Of a stretch of DNA of 64,000 bases, positions 48,994-58,343 are shown one piece after another. Source of the stretch: Viola odorata (taxonomy: Eukaryota; Streptophyta; Magnoliopsida; Malpighiales; Violaceae); contig OY829542.1 of assembly GCA_963691705.1 (NCBI GenBank), positions 55,097,002-55,161,001 on the forward strand. Reading direction: 5' to 3'. How positions within the stretch are numbered: the first letter of the stretch is position 1; the number at the start of each line of letters is the position of its first letter. Under the pieces are notes generated by a model. That model searched no databases and had not been told where the DNA came from. It was given only the letters and a program-made list of their open reading frames with translations. A program made the translations under genes and the position numbers.

Positions 48994-49139
48994 AAGTCAC
49001 CGGATCTAAGTCGGCGACCTCCACCATCACTAGATCCGGCCGGTCGGCAATGCACCATCGCCCTAGGGCACTCCACAACATTCTCCTATCCCTTCCCCCT
49101 TCCCTTGAACTCCTTTTATGATCTGAACTCTCTTGTCTG
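48994..49139 (+). repeat. Right gap-flank copy of the ~147 bp duplicate
   Basis: Starts exactly after the last N and repeats the sequence that ends at the first N, suggesting an unmerged contig overlap. Confidence 0.95.
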
Positions 49140-50756
49140 TTTTGTGCATCTCTCTCACATTGAGGGCAATGCGAAGCTTCAGTGTGGGGGAGGATTTATG
49201 TGTTTGTGTGACATGATTTGTATATATTTGATTGCATGCTTTGTGCAAAAATTTAAAATTTTTCGGATTTTCACTTTAAAGGATTTTGCTAATTTGGTAT
49301 CACTGCCCAGTTTTAAAACCCCCCTTTGTATGGACACACTTTTGACTTATGAGCACATAGAAATGAACTGCCTTTCATGTTAGTCTTGCCCTAGATCTTG
49401 CATGCTTTGTCTGCTAGCTCTTATAACCTGCATCTGCACTAAACATCAGCAATCATCTATAGCACCTTGTGAGCATTTGAGCCTAAACAGTTATATTTTT
49501 CATGTGTGATTCAATGCTTAGCTAGGCACTCAACTAGGTTTGCATGAGACCCCTGGGTATGGACACCATCAGTCTTAGGAAAGCAACAAAAAGACGGAAA
49601 AAAATGAAATTTGCATCTTTGTTTTCGTTTCTTTTTCTTTCTATCATTCCTCTCTTTTTCTTCATTATCCCTCGACACCCTTTTTCGTTTAGCCCCCGAC
49701 ATCTCATTCCCTTCTCATTTTTCTCTCTTCTTTATCCACTTGTTCTCACTTTCCTTAATCCATTTTCCTTGGCAGGTGAGCGGTATTTGTCAGAGGTGGC
49801 GGGCTAGATGATCAGCAAAGCCTAAGTGTGGGGGAGACCGACAAGAAGGTGTAGATGCCGAAAAAGGTCTAGGGCAAAGTCATCAAGCCCTAGCCGAAGT
49901 AAGTTGGCAAAATCCTTGAGCTAACTCAATCTTCATCAGGTGAAGTTTGTCGAATTCGTTTTCATCTTTTAAAAATTAAAAATAAAAAAATATAAAAACA
50001 AAATTCAAAACCAGAAATAAAGCAAAGAAAAGAAAGTCTTATCTGGTTTCAAAAAAAAAAGGAAAGAAAAACGAAAGAAGGCAAAGGTGCGAACAAGAAA
50101 AATGAAGTATTGTCAGCATGGCTCCCAAGGAAGAACTCCCCCAGACGAAGAACTTCGTCTAGCCCTCGACTGTCTGCCCTTGACGGATACTGCCTCACCG
50201 TTTCATCTCCATCCGGGTTTTTTTTCCGTTCTATTCTCCTTCTCTTTTCCTTCCTCTTTGTGCTCTTTGTATATAATATATCCTTTTGCTTTTCCTATTT
50301 TCTTTCTTTCTTTCTTTCCCTTTTCTCTCCATATTCTTCATATTCTCTATACACCTTTCCTTTCAATCCTTTTTTATGGTGCAAAGTTCATTTCATATTG
50401 TTGATTGCCTAAGCATGTGGATTTTAACTCGGGTTGATGTGTAAATTGTGTTGTGTGTCTTGTTAATTTTGCATATTTGAGTGATTACACACCGAGCCTA
50501 GTTGAGTGTGAGTGTAAACACTTGCCCTGGTGAGGATTGCTGATGCCAAGTCTGATGTGGTAAAGTTTCTTCATTAGGGTCGTTATCCTAATGATTTGAT
50601 GCAGAGTTATCTAGGCGGAGTATGTCTTGACATGGTTAGGGCTGATTGTTTGGTTTGTTAATTCTTGTGCTATGGTTGGTTGTGCTTGTCTGTGTCTTGG
50701 GGTGTGTTTTCCTTTTTGATTGCTCGAGGGCGAGCAATGGGCAGTGTGGGGGAATT
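49140..50756 (+). other. Athila-1 3' region, part 2 with repeated polypurine-type tracts
   Basis: Non-coding; several T-rich and A-rich tracts. AGTGTGGGGGA occurs at about 49181, 49826 and 50744; only the last is directly before the 3' LTR and is the real polypurine tract. Confidence 0.65.
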
Positions 50757-52336
50757 TGATATGATGCCTTTTTATGCATGTTTTTCCCTCTCTTTTAGGT
50801 CTAATTTCACACTTGATACTACTAATTTGGCTTGTTTTCCAACCACTTTGTAGATTTGGGCTACAGGGAGAAACTTGCTGAAAAGCGCGCAATTTGGATG
50901 CTTTTTTGCTGATCTTTCATCGTCGAGCCCTAGATGCATTTTATCGTCGAGACCTACCGTCGGGGCCTAGACGAGATCTTATGTCTAGGCCTAGACGAAG
51001 CACGTGGATGTTTCTTTTCGGATGACGCTTGGCCGAAGATGCTAAAAAGATTCTAGCGGGATTCCATGTGCAAATCATCCAGCTCATCAGAGAATATTCC
51101 TCTATACCATTTTGTCCCCTAGTGGGGTTGTTAGGCTATATATAGAACCTTAACTTTAGGTTAAAGGAGGGCACTCTTTAGTATACTTATCATCTTTTTA
51201 GGGTTTTCAATCATTGTAGCCACCTCTCTAACATTGGGATTTGTTCTTCCCTTATTTTTCCAGAAATTGGAGCCCCAAGCTCCAATTAGTTTTTAATCCA
51301 GATTTTCGTTTTCATCTGCACCTCTTTGCTGTTTATGTTGCTTTCTCCATCTATCTTGTGCATGATTTCCAGCATGAGTGGCTAAATCTCTTAGTCTTGG
51401 CAGGGGTGTTTTAAGGATTGCAAGAGGATAGTTGGGAGGTCAAAGTGTTCTTAAAACGTGTTCATTGTTGTATCCGCTTTCTTGCCATTTTATTGTCATT
51501 TCGTGTGAGATTTGTTGGTAGTTTGATCACCTATTTGCATGTTTCTCATGAATATTGTCATTTCTATGGTAATAACTAACGTGAGGCCATGGAATAGAGT
51601 AGGCACCTGGTCCAGAGTCATCATGTCGTTTGGTCCAATCTGGCTAGGGCAAGAAACCGGTTAGGGCAGACTTCTCAGTGTCTAGCCCTAGACGTGTCTT
51701 CTCTCCACTTCACGGGCCTGTGTGTATGACCCATAAGCGTACCTTGGGCACAGTGTCACGGCCACTCCCATAAGCGTACCTTGGGAGTGACTTCTCTTAA
51801 GAAGAGAAGTAGGGAATCTCCGTGAAAACAGGGTTCCTATAGCACGTCTATGGCGTGAACGCAGTCTATCCTTGCACCGATGACCGACTAGACCTCGACG
51901 CAATCCGCCGTCTACCCCTGCTAAGATTTCTCCTTTTATCTGATCTATTATCTTTACTTACTTTGCTATCATCTTTATTACACTTGTTAGTCTTTACCAT
52001 TTTTATTGATATTCTCTTGCTTTATTTTCGTTCCCTTTTTATTTAATTATTTTGTTTGTCTATTATTACTTGTTATCTGCATCTTTATTCTCTGTCTCAA
52101 CATCAACTGCCATCGTTGGTTAGATTCGTCTAGACCAACCAAAACCCCCCTTTTTGTGTTGCTTTTATGTCTGTTGCATTTTCATCCTCATCATACATTT
52201 AGGGCAAGATTAAATTTAGTCCTTCATTTTCCCTGTGGTTCGACCCTGACTTGCCGCTATATACATTAATTTGTGCATCTAGCCTTTTATCAGGATTATA
52301 AATATTACTTTTGACGTGCGTTTCGACGGCGCGTCA
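50757..52336 (+). repeat. Athila-1 3' LTR (1580 bp)
   Basis: Same length as the 5' LTR. The last ~70 bp differ more than the rest (for example CCTTTTATCAGGATTATAAA versus CATATTATCAGGAATTATTT). It ends 37 bp before the transposase ATG at 52374. Confidence 0.95.
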
Positions 52337-52373
52337 CCCCTTTTCTCCATCACCCCAACTTCCTCTATCTGAA

Positions 52374-53944
52374 ATGAGTTCAGAATACCTTGATCTCAAC
52401 GATTTGCCACACAACCCACAATCGTCATCGTTCGACAATGGCGGCCTTGAGGATTTGGATGCCAGTGCCAATTCCTTCTTTCAAACCACAAATTTCAGTC
52501 TCAATGTTCCAGAAGGGGCGGAAGCGAGGAACAATCCAGAGTTGCAGGTTGGAGAACAAAGCTCGTCGCTGGAAACTCAAGGTGGCCTCCTTCCATTTCT
52601 ATTTCATCGATTAATGCGCTAATTTGATTTAATTCCCCTTTTTTACCTTCTTCATTTATGGATTGGGTAGGCCGCAAGAAAGAGATGAACTGTTTCGAAA
52701 GAGAGCAAGCATATGCGTGTTTGCTTCAAAGAGTGCGGAACGGGGTTTTGAGGAAAGGGTCAACCAGACAGGTTGCTGAGCAGTTTGGAGTTCATATTCG
52801 AACAATGCAAAGACTGTGGAGGCGAGGTAGGGATTCAGGAAACCACGCCTACCAGAGCGAAAGACCGATGAATTGTGGCAGTAAAAGAATTGAATTTGAC
52901 GTGCAGAGGTTGAGAGATATTCCTCTGGGGCAGAGGACAACCATTAGAGGAGTGGCTTTTGCATTGGGTGTGTCCAGGCAATTTGTGTATGCAAAACTAA
53001 AGGAGGGAGTAATCAGGCGCCACACAAACGCAATCAAACCCTCGTTGACGCAGGAAAATAAGACCACCAGACTGAAGCACTGCCTATCATCTATTGATCC
53101 AAGCACAATTCCTCATTGTCCAACCTTCAAGCACATGGAGAACATCGTGCATATCGATGAGAAATGGTTTTTCCTCACCAAGCGAACACAGAGGTACTAC
53201 CTGCTGCAACAGGAAAATGACCCAGTAAGATTCATCAAGAACTCAAATTTTATTCCCAAAGTAATGTTTTTAGCAGCTGTAGCGAGGCCAAGATATGATA
53301 TTGATGGCCGTTGTGTTTTTGATGGTAAAATTGGTGTTTTCCCTTTAGTTCATTTTGTAGCCGCTGCTAGGTCCAGTCAAAACAGGCCCCGTGGGACACT
53401 AGAGATAAAACCAATTACCAACATTACCAGAAATGTTATTAGATCCTTCATGATAGAGAAGGTGTTGCCAGGTATTGCCAATAGATGGCCTAGGGAGAGT
53501 ATCGCAGAACCCATTTACATTCAACAAGACAATGCGAGAAGTCATATTCAGTTTGATGATCTTGAATTCTGTTGTGCAGTTCAGTCGTGTGGTTTGAATG
53601 TCTCTGTTGTGTGTCAGCCCCCTAATTCTCCAGATTTGAATGTGTTGGACCTAGGGTTCTTTAGAGCAATTCAGTCACTCCAAAGCAAAGAGTGTGCTAC
53701 GTCATTGGTTCAATTGATTGGGGCTGTTGAAGATGCATATTTACGTTTCCCAGTGAAGAGCAGCAACTACATATTCTTGACATTACAGACATGCATGGTT
53801 GAAGTTTTAAAATGTGATGGTGGTAACACATATAAAATCCCCCACATCAAGAAGGATACACTTGCAAGCTTAGGTACTTTACCAAAGAGAATCGGATGCT
53901 CTCCAGAGGTTGTTGCAACTGCAATTGGTCTGATCTCTGACTAG
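52374..53944 (+). CDS. Tc1/mariner transposase (DD39D), two exons, 493 aa
   Basis: Exon 1 is 52374-52581 (MSSEYLDLNDLPHNP...), intron 52582-52670 (89 bp, CAAG/GTGGCC to TTGGGTAG/GCC), exon 2 is 52671-53944; the join keeps the frame. Exon 2 begins with a paired helix-turn-helix DNA-binding region (STRQVAEQFGVHIRTMQRLW and TIRGVAFALGVSRQFVYAKL). The catalytic triad is Asp in VHIDEKWFF (residue 232), Asp in IQQDNARSH (356) and Asp in SPDLNVLD (396), exactly 39 residues between the last two, as in plant mariner-like transposases. No stop or frameshift is visible, so it may be functional. The N-terminus has DLNDLP, a DLNxxP EAR-type motif. An Athila element inserted 32 bp upstream of the ATG has probably separated it from its promoter. 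Confidence 0.93.
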
Positions 53945-54894
53945 CAAATTTCAGGTACCTGTTATAGAAATAAAGATTTCGTTGTTGTTGTCTACTTGAA
54001 TTGGAAAGGGACTGAATTATCATATGTGTTTGCAGGAGGATATTGTGATGTTGTTTGTACATAGTTTCATCTGCAGCCGTCCTCTCACTGGCCAAAAAAA
54101 ATTGGGGAGTTACAATTTGGATTTTTGTATGGATTGTAAATCCACATTTACAATTCCTTTTTGATGTCTGTGCATAATGTGCAGTAGGAGGTTATTATGG
54201 TAGAGGTTATTGTGCATAATGTGCTGGTACAAATTGTAAAGTTAGTTCTGCCTTTATTTCTGGATTGTAAATGCACATTGTGCAGTAGGGTGAACAATGT
54301 TGTGTATTTAGGGTGAACAATGTTGTGTATTTAGTTTATCGTTGCTGATCCAATCCATTGGATATGTCAAGGTTTGGATGAACAACGTGTAACTGTTTTA
54401 GAATGACAATGACTATATTCAATGCTATTTTTGTGCAAAATGTTTTAGATGAATTCTGTTGTGCAGTTTATGTAAACCAGTAATGTAAATTCAAATAATT
54501 CCTCTATTTTGCAGTTGTTGTAAAGCATTTCAATCCCCAGCATTGCATATGCGTTAACCAGTAATGTAAATTAATACAAATCCCCTGTATTTCATTTGTT
54601 ATAAACCAATAATGTTAAATTCAAATCAATCCCCTATTTTGAAGTTGTTTTAGACCACACATGAACTCAAGGGCTCCTCCCCTGTTTTGGAAACACAGAT
54701 GATAATTGTCAAGTTGTTGCACAACAGGGACATGGAGATGAGGTACGAGAAAAAGGCAAACAAATTTATTCAAATTGAAAGGATGATACGTAGGAGTTTG
54801 TGAATGGTTACAACACTCATTCATTCCAATTACATGGTGGTAATATGAGTTGGAGCACACAGAGGAAGGATGAGATGTCTAACACAAACCCAAA
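53945..54894. repeat. Mariner interior: degenerate AT-rich tandem repeats
   Basis: Downstream of transposase. GTGAACAATGTTGTGTATTTAG occurs twice in tandem near 54291-54335, and a ~60 bp unit with CCAGTAATGTAAATT and CCCCTATTTT recurs about three times between 54475 and 54645. No ORF supported. Confidence 0.55.
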
Positions 54895-55278
54895 CTAATC
54901 TAAATCCGATGCATCAGAGATAGTTGGGATGCTAGCAATGGAATTTCCAAAGTTGTTGAGTTCCTGAGCAGCAGCCCTTACACTCCCAAGTGCCAGATTA
55001 ATGACATCTCTCTTCTGCTTCAAATGTGCAATTGCGAGTGTGAGATTGTTGATAGCCCTCCCATATGACTCCATTATACTCAGCGCCAGTCCCTCGTGAT
55101 CCGGATCTTCCACTATACCATCATAAGTTTCCTGCAATTCCTCTAGCCTCTCCTGAAGCTCGTCAATATCGGCTCTGGTCTGGAGACCCCTATTCTCCAT
55201 CTGGACAGTGTCTGCCTCAAGGTGAGTTGAGATGAGGCCTGAAAGATCTAGGATCTCCTGCTTCTTGTTACGATCCAT
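54895..55278 (-). CDS. Coiled-coil protein A of the mariner element (127 aa)
   Basis: Start chosen at ATG 55278 (MDRNKKQEILDLSG); a TATA box reads CCTATAAATA on the minus strand at about 55370-55379, some 95 bp upstream. The protein is almost wholly helical and charged (IDELQERLEELQETYDGI; LAIAHLKQKRDVINLALG) and ends with FGNSIASIPTISDASDLD. It aligns without large gaps to the 122-aa product of 56069-56437 (shared IL-L-G start, KRD in the second helix, AA-x(4)-N-FxN...IP near the end), so the two look like diverged duplicates. Family unknown. It is transcribed away from its partner, head to head. No DNA-binding or enzyme motif seen. Confidence 0.65.
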   Translation of the reverse strand: MDRNKKQEILDLSGLISTHLEADTVQMENRGLQTRADIDELQERLEELQETYDGIVEDPDHEGLALSIMESYGRAINNLTLAIAHLKQKRDVINLALGSVRAAAQELNNFGNSIASIPTISDASDLD

Positions 55279-55380
55279 TGTCCCACACCTGCAGAGATAT
55301 GTAAACAAAGCTAGAGAGATGAGCAGAAAGCAGAGAGGACGGATATAATTGTATATGCATAGAGGGTGGTATTTATAGGA

Positions 55381-55960
55381 ATTTAGTAGGGTTTATGAGG
55401 GGTACCAAGGGTTGCAAAGGGTTACACTGGGCTGGTTATGTGAACCGGTATTGGGAACTCAACAATTAGTTTCCCTTTTGAAGTTGGAAACCTATCTTCT
55501 CTTTATGTGTTGCAGTTGCAATACAATCCTCTGTTCCTCGTGTCACCCCAAGACTTGTCTTCTCTTTGGAACAGTTAGAGGTTCAATCCAACTGAAAACC
55601 AACGATTCTCCATTGCAATAACAACACCTGCAACACATGCAACGTTTCCTTGGTAACGGCTGGTCAAGGAATCCCGAAAGAAATAGAAAACCTAAAAATT
55701 ATTTATGGAAAATAACAAAAATATTGGCATGCGTGATTGAATTGCACAAGGAAAGTAAAAGCTGCATGTAAAGGCCTACCTTACCCTATTTAATTGGTGT
55801 GTACACCACGGTGGCTTTTTCAGAGACACGTTCATTCAACAACACCGTTTCAACACACTTTCCAACTTACTTTGCCTCCTCTGCTTCCCTTGCCAATACT
55901 TCAGTCAATCACCACGTCTCTTTAGTTTGTGTTGTTGGTCACGGACTCAACAGTTGATTC
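55381..55960. promoter_or_regulatory. Shared divergent promoter region of the two coiled-coil genes
   Basis: Spacer between two head-to-head genes, with a TATA box near each end (minus 55370-55379; plus CATAAAAGG at 55966-55973), each about 95-100 bp before its ATG. A bidirectional promoter is inferred from layout only. Confidence 0.4.
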
Positions 55961-56068
55961 CTCTCCATAAAAGGCAAACAATTCATCCTCATTCTTCACA
56001 CGCTCAAACAATTGCTTAAGTTACCAAAACTAAAACTTACCTCTGTTTCACCAATTCTCCTCCAAACC

Positions 56069-56437
56069 ATGAATCCTCGTGACGCATCCAACATCCTAAG
56101 TCTCGCTGGGGCTGTGGGCACTGCACTGCACAAGGAAGTGGCTGATGTAGAGCATATGTTGCTCTCCACAGAGGAACAGATTCAGAGAATTGCTGCTGCC
56201 ACTAGGAGGCTAAAGGAGGTCAGGACTGCAGTACTCAACTATTATGAGGAAGAAGGAATGGATGCAGCGGAATTCATCCTCACCATTGGCCACGCCCTTC
56301 GTCCACTGGCCAAAACCAAGTGCAGGTTGGAGGCCAAAAGAGACAATTTGAGGGTGGTCCTTCACAACCTTCATGCTGCAGTGAGGGCATCAAACAAGTT
56401 TGCAAACAAGCTTCCTGCAATTCCTAAGATGGTCTAA
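56069..56437 (+). CDS. Coiled-coil protein B of the mariner element (122 aa)
   Basis: Start chosen at ATG 56069 (MNPRDASNILSLAG) in good context (AACCATGAAT), with CATAAAAGG about 100 bp upstream. Helical throughout: VEHMLLSTEEQIQRIAAATR, then CRLEAKRDNLRVVLHNLHAA, ending NKFANKLPAIPKMV. It is related to protein A on the opposite strand (about a quarter identical by eye). No known domain recognised. Both lie inside the mariner ends, between transposase and the right terminal repeat. It could be a transposon accessory protein or a captured host gene. Confidence 0.65.
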   Translation: MNPRDASNILSLAGAVGTALHKEVADVEHMLLSTEEQIQRIAAATRRLKEVRTAVLNYYEEEGMDAAEFILTIGHALRPLAKTKCRLEAKRDNLRVVLHNLHAAVRASNKFANKLPAIPKMV

Positions 56438-56747
56438 ACGTCCTATTGTACAACTGATGCATCAATGAAATAAGGGTACTTATTTATGAGGCTTCTTGTT
56501 TTCCCTGTGCAAATTTATTTGTTTCTCTTGTGGAACACATTAAAATACTGACAGAGGAAAATTAGCAAACACTTCATACGCATAACTATTTACAATACAT
56601 ATTCACAGCTAGAGTTAGTGGAGGAAATCCTATACAAGTCAAAAAACAACATTGTGCAATTTCTGGCAACATAAATCCAGAAATTGCATGATCCAATTAC
56701 CTCCAAATTGTAAAAAGAGTAAGCTTAAAGACACATAATGACTTCAT

Positions 56748-57293
56748 TTAATGGAAACCTGGTACGAGGATGCGAAGCATGAGGATGAAAGTCCTCTCGT
56801 CCACACCATCTGTGAAATCCCACATACCAGCCGTTGGCAATTTGTTAAGGTCAAAATCCCTGTCTTCATGAACAAGTCCTCTCACTGGTTTGTCTTTGCC
56901 GTCATCAGCAGGGGGTAGTTCGTTTACATCGAACTCGAAATGGGGGTTTTCCTTCCTCTTCCTTTTGACTCCATTGCCGATAACATAACCCCTTCGAATC
57001 AACGGAGTTCTGCCTTTTTCCTCCGAAACCGACAACCCAGTTCGTGAATCATACTCACTCAGCTTCACCACCGAACTCTCTTCTTGCCCACCCACATCCT
57101 CCAACACCGTGTTGTCCTTCTCATCTCTCTCATACGTGTCTTCGACTATCTCTTCTGAAATGGGTTTTTCTTCGGCGGACATAACCACTTCTTCATCGGC
57201 GACCACCAACGAGTCTGGCACGACCATATTGTCATTGACGTCGAACTCACACAAGCTGTCGTACTGCGAATCCTGATAAAAAACTCCCTCCAT
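56748..57293 (-). CDS. Acidic protein with DLNxxP/DVNxxP motifs (181 aa)
   Basis: ATG 57293, about 300 bp inside the right mariner end. Acidic and probably disordered, with a basic patch NGVKRKRKENP that may be a nuclear signal. Three related motifs: FDVNDNMVVP near the start, FEFDVNELPP (about residue 119) and FDLNKLP (about 147). DLNxxP is the EAR repression motif that binds TOPLESS-type corepressors in plants. The transposase exon 1 on the other strand has the same motif. A GATG/GTGTGG near the end of the ORF could be a splice donor, so the C-terminus is uncertain. Function unknown. Confidence 0.55.
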   Translation of the reverse strand: MEGVFYQDSQYDSLCEFDVNDNMVVPDSLVVADEEVVMSAEEKPISEEIVEDTYERDEKDNTVLEDVGGQEESSVVKLSEYDSRTGLSVSEEKGRTPLIRRGYVIGNGVKRKRKENPHFEFDVNELPPADDGKDKPVRGLVHEDRDFDLNKLPTAGMWDFTDGVDERTFILMLRILVPGFH

Positions 57294-57598
57294 TTTTCAT
57301 AAGCAAGAGAGAACGGAAAGGAGAGAGGAGAACTTGGAGAGGATGGAAGGGAGAGGTCTGAATCCTCTGGCTCAAAAGTATGAACGAAAAATTTGAATTC
57401 GCGGTCAGAGATTTCATTCAACTTTCCTTTCCCCCATAGCCCTTGGTTGACATGTAGTTTTATCGACAGACGACGCGTCACACAAGGGTTAGAAACGTCA
57501 AAGCACAGGTTGGGACGGCACAATAAACCAAGGCGACAAGTAAAGAGGGACAGTCATTTTTTGGGTAGAACGACAGATATATCCGGACGGAGGGAGTA

Positions 57599-57687
57599 AC
57601 TTTTTTGTTCTAAAAAAATATTTAAAAAATTTAATATTTCCTCTCTGCTCATTACTGCCCCAAATCCGTTTGCTTTCCTCTCTCTGC
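57599..57687. other. AT-rich spacer
   Basis: Short T-rich spacer between the mariner right end and the hyccin-like fragment. Confidence 0.4.
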
Positions 57688-58060
57688 TCATTTCTTCGTG
57701 GTTTCGTGATATATGCTCGGGTGCGATAAATCGGGGACGTTTACAATAACTGGTTGGTCATTGCGCGACGTCGTTTCATATGCGTAGAGGGCTAACAAGA
57801 TGGCCTCGAACCCGGCTAACGGTTTGCGCCGAGAAACGCGGCAGAGGTAGAGGCCGACGATGATGGGGAGGAAACGGAGGACGAGGAGCTGGAGTCCCGG
57901 ATCTGAGGATTGGAATGTGGAGAGAGGGAGGGAAGGGATGATGGAAGAGAGGGAGGAAATGGTTGATTGGATATTCGTGTGCAAAGAAATCCATAGCAAA
58001 CCCAATTCCCTTAAGTTGCTTAAAGAAATCCATTCTTTGAATTCTGGGTCCTGTCACTGC
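57688..58060 (-). pseudogene. Hyccin-like fragment
   Basis: The minus strand encodes LQLLVLRFLPIIVGLYLCRV, RKPLAGFEAILLALYAYETT and VNVPDLSHPSIYHETTKK, which I recognise as the N-terminal part of plant hyccin (FAM126-like), a subunit of the plasma-membrane PI4-kinase complex. The open frame has no ATG (the first codon used is TTG, and a TGA lies upstream) and stops after about 105-120 codons. Compared with my memory of the family, a segment between SIIPSLPLS and TFQSSDPG seems missing. Most likely a truncated gene copy; it lies 90 bp from the mariner end. The rest of the gene was not found in the window. Confidence 0.55.
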
Positions 58061-58343
58061 TCCTGAGATTGAGTTGAATTCTTTGTGGGTTCTTGAAAAG
58101 TAAAATAAATAAGATAAAAGAATAAATTCTGATGTTGTTAGTGGGGTTTTTAAGAGGGGATTTTAATAAGTGAGTGTTTGTTTGTTGTTGGTTATGACTT
58201 GATCTTGTTTCTGATTATTTGTCTGAGTGATCTTGTTCGTGAGAGAGAGCAGTAGCAGTAATAAACTATCAATTTAAAAAAAAACTGATCTTTTAAATTT
58301 TTAATTTTTTTCTGATCTTTTAAATTAATTATATTATTTAATA
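58061..58343. other. Non-coding spacer
   Basis: No gene supported. Confidence 0.4.

Larger units (their letters stand above)
42370..52336 (+). mobile_element. Non-autonomous Athila-type Gypsy element (Athila-1)
   Basis: LTRs of 1580 bp at 42370-43949 and 50757-52336 with perfect target duplication CCCCT (42365-42369, 52337-52341). tRNA-Asp-type primer site at 43955-43972 and polypurine tract AGTGTGGGGGAATT before the 3' LTR. The LTRs differ by about seven scattered substitutions plus a cluster near their 3' ends, so the insertion is young. It keeps gag and protease in one open frame but lacks RT, RNase H and the integrase core, so it needs an autonomous partner. It carries 3.2 kb of 3' non-coding sequence with an assembly gap. 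Confidence 0.95.
41966..57596 (+). mobile_element. Tc1/mariner element with accessory ORFs, containing an Athila insertion
   Basis: Left end CTCCCTCCGTCATAATTTAC (41966) and right end, read inward, CTCCCTCCGTCCGGATATAT (57596) agree at 20 of the first 26 bases, including a shared TGTCG at positions 22-26. TA flanks both sides (41964-41965, 57597-57598). Removing the Athila insertion (9967 bp plus 5 bp duplication) leaves about 5.66 kb. Inside lie a DD39D transposase and three further ORFs. Plant mariner-like elements usually encode only transposase, so the extra genes are unusual. The two ends could in principle belong to different insertions; finding another full copy would settle it. Confidence 0.7.
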
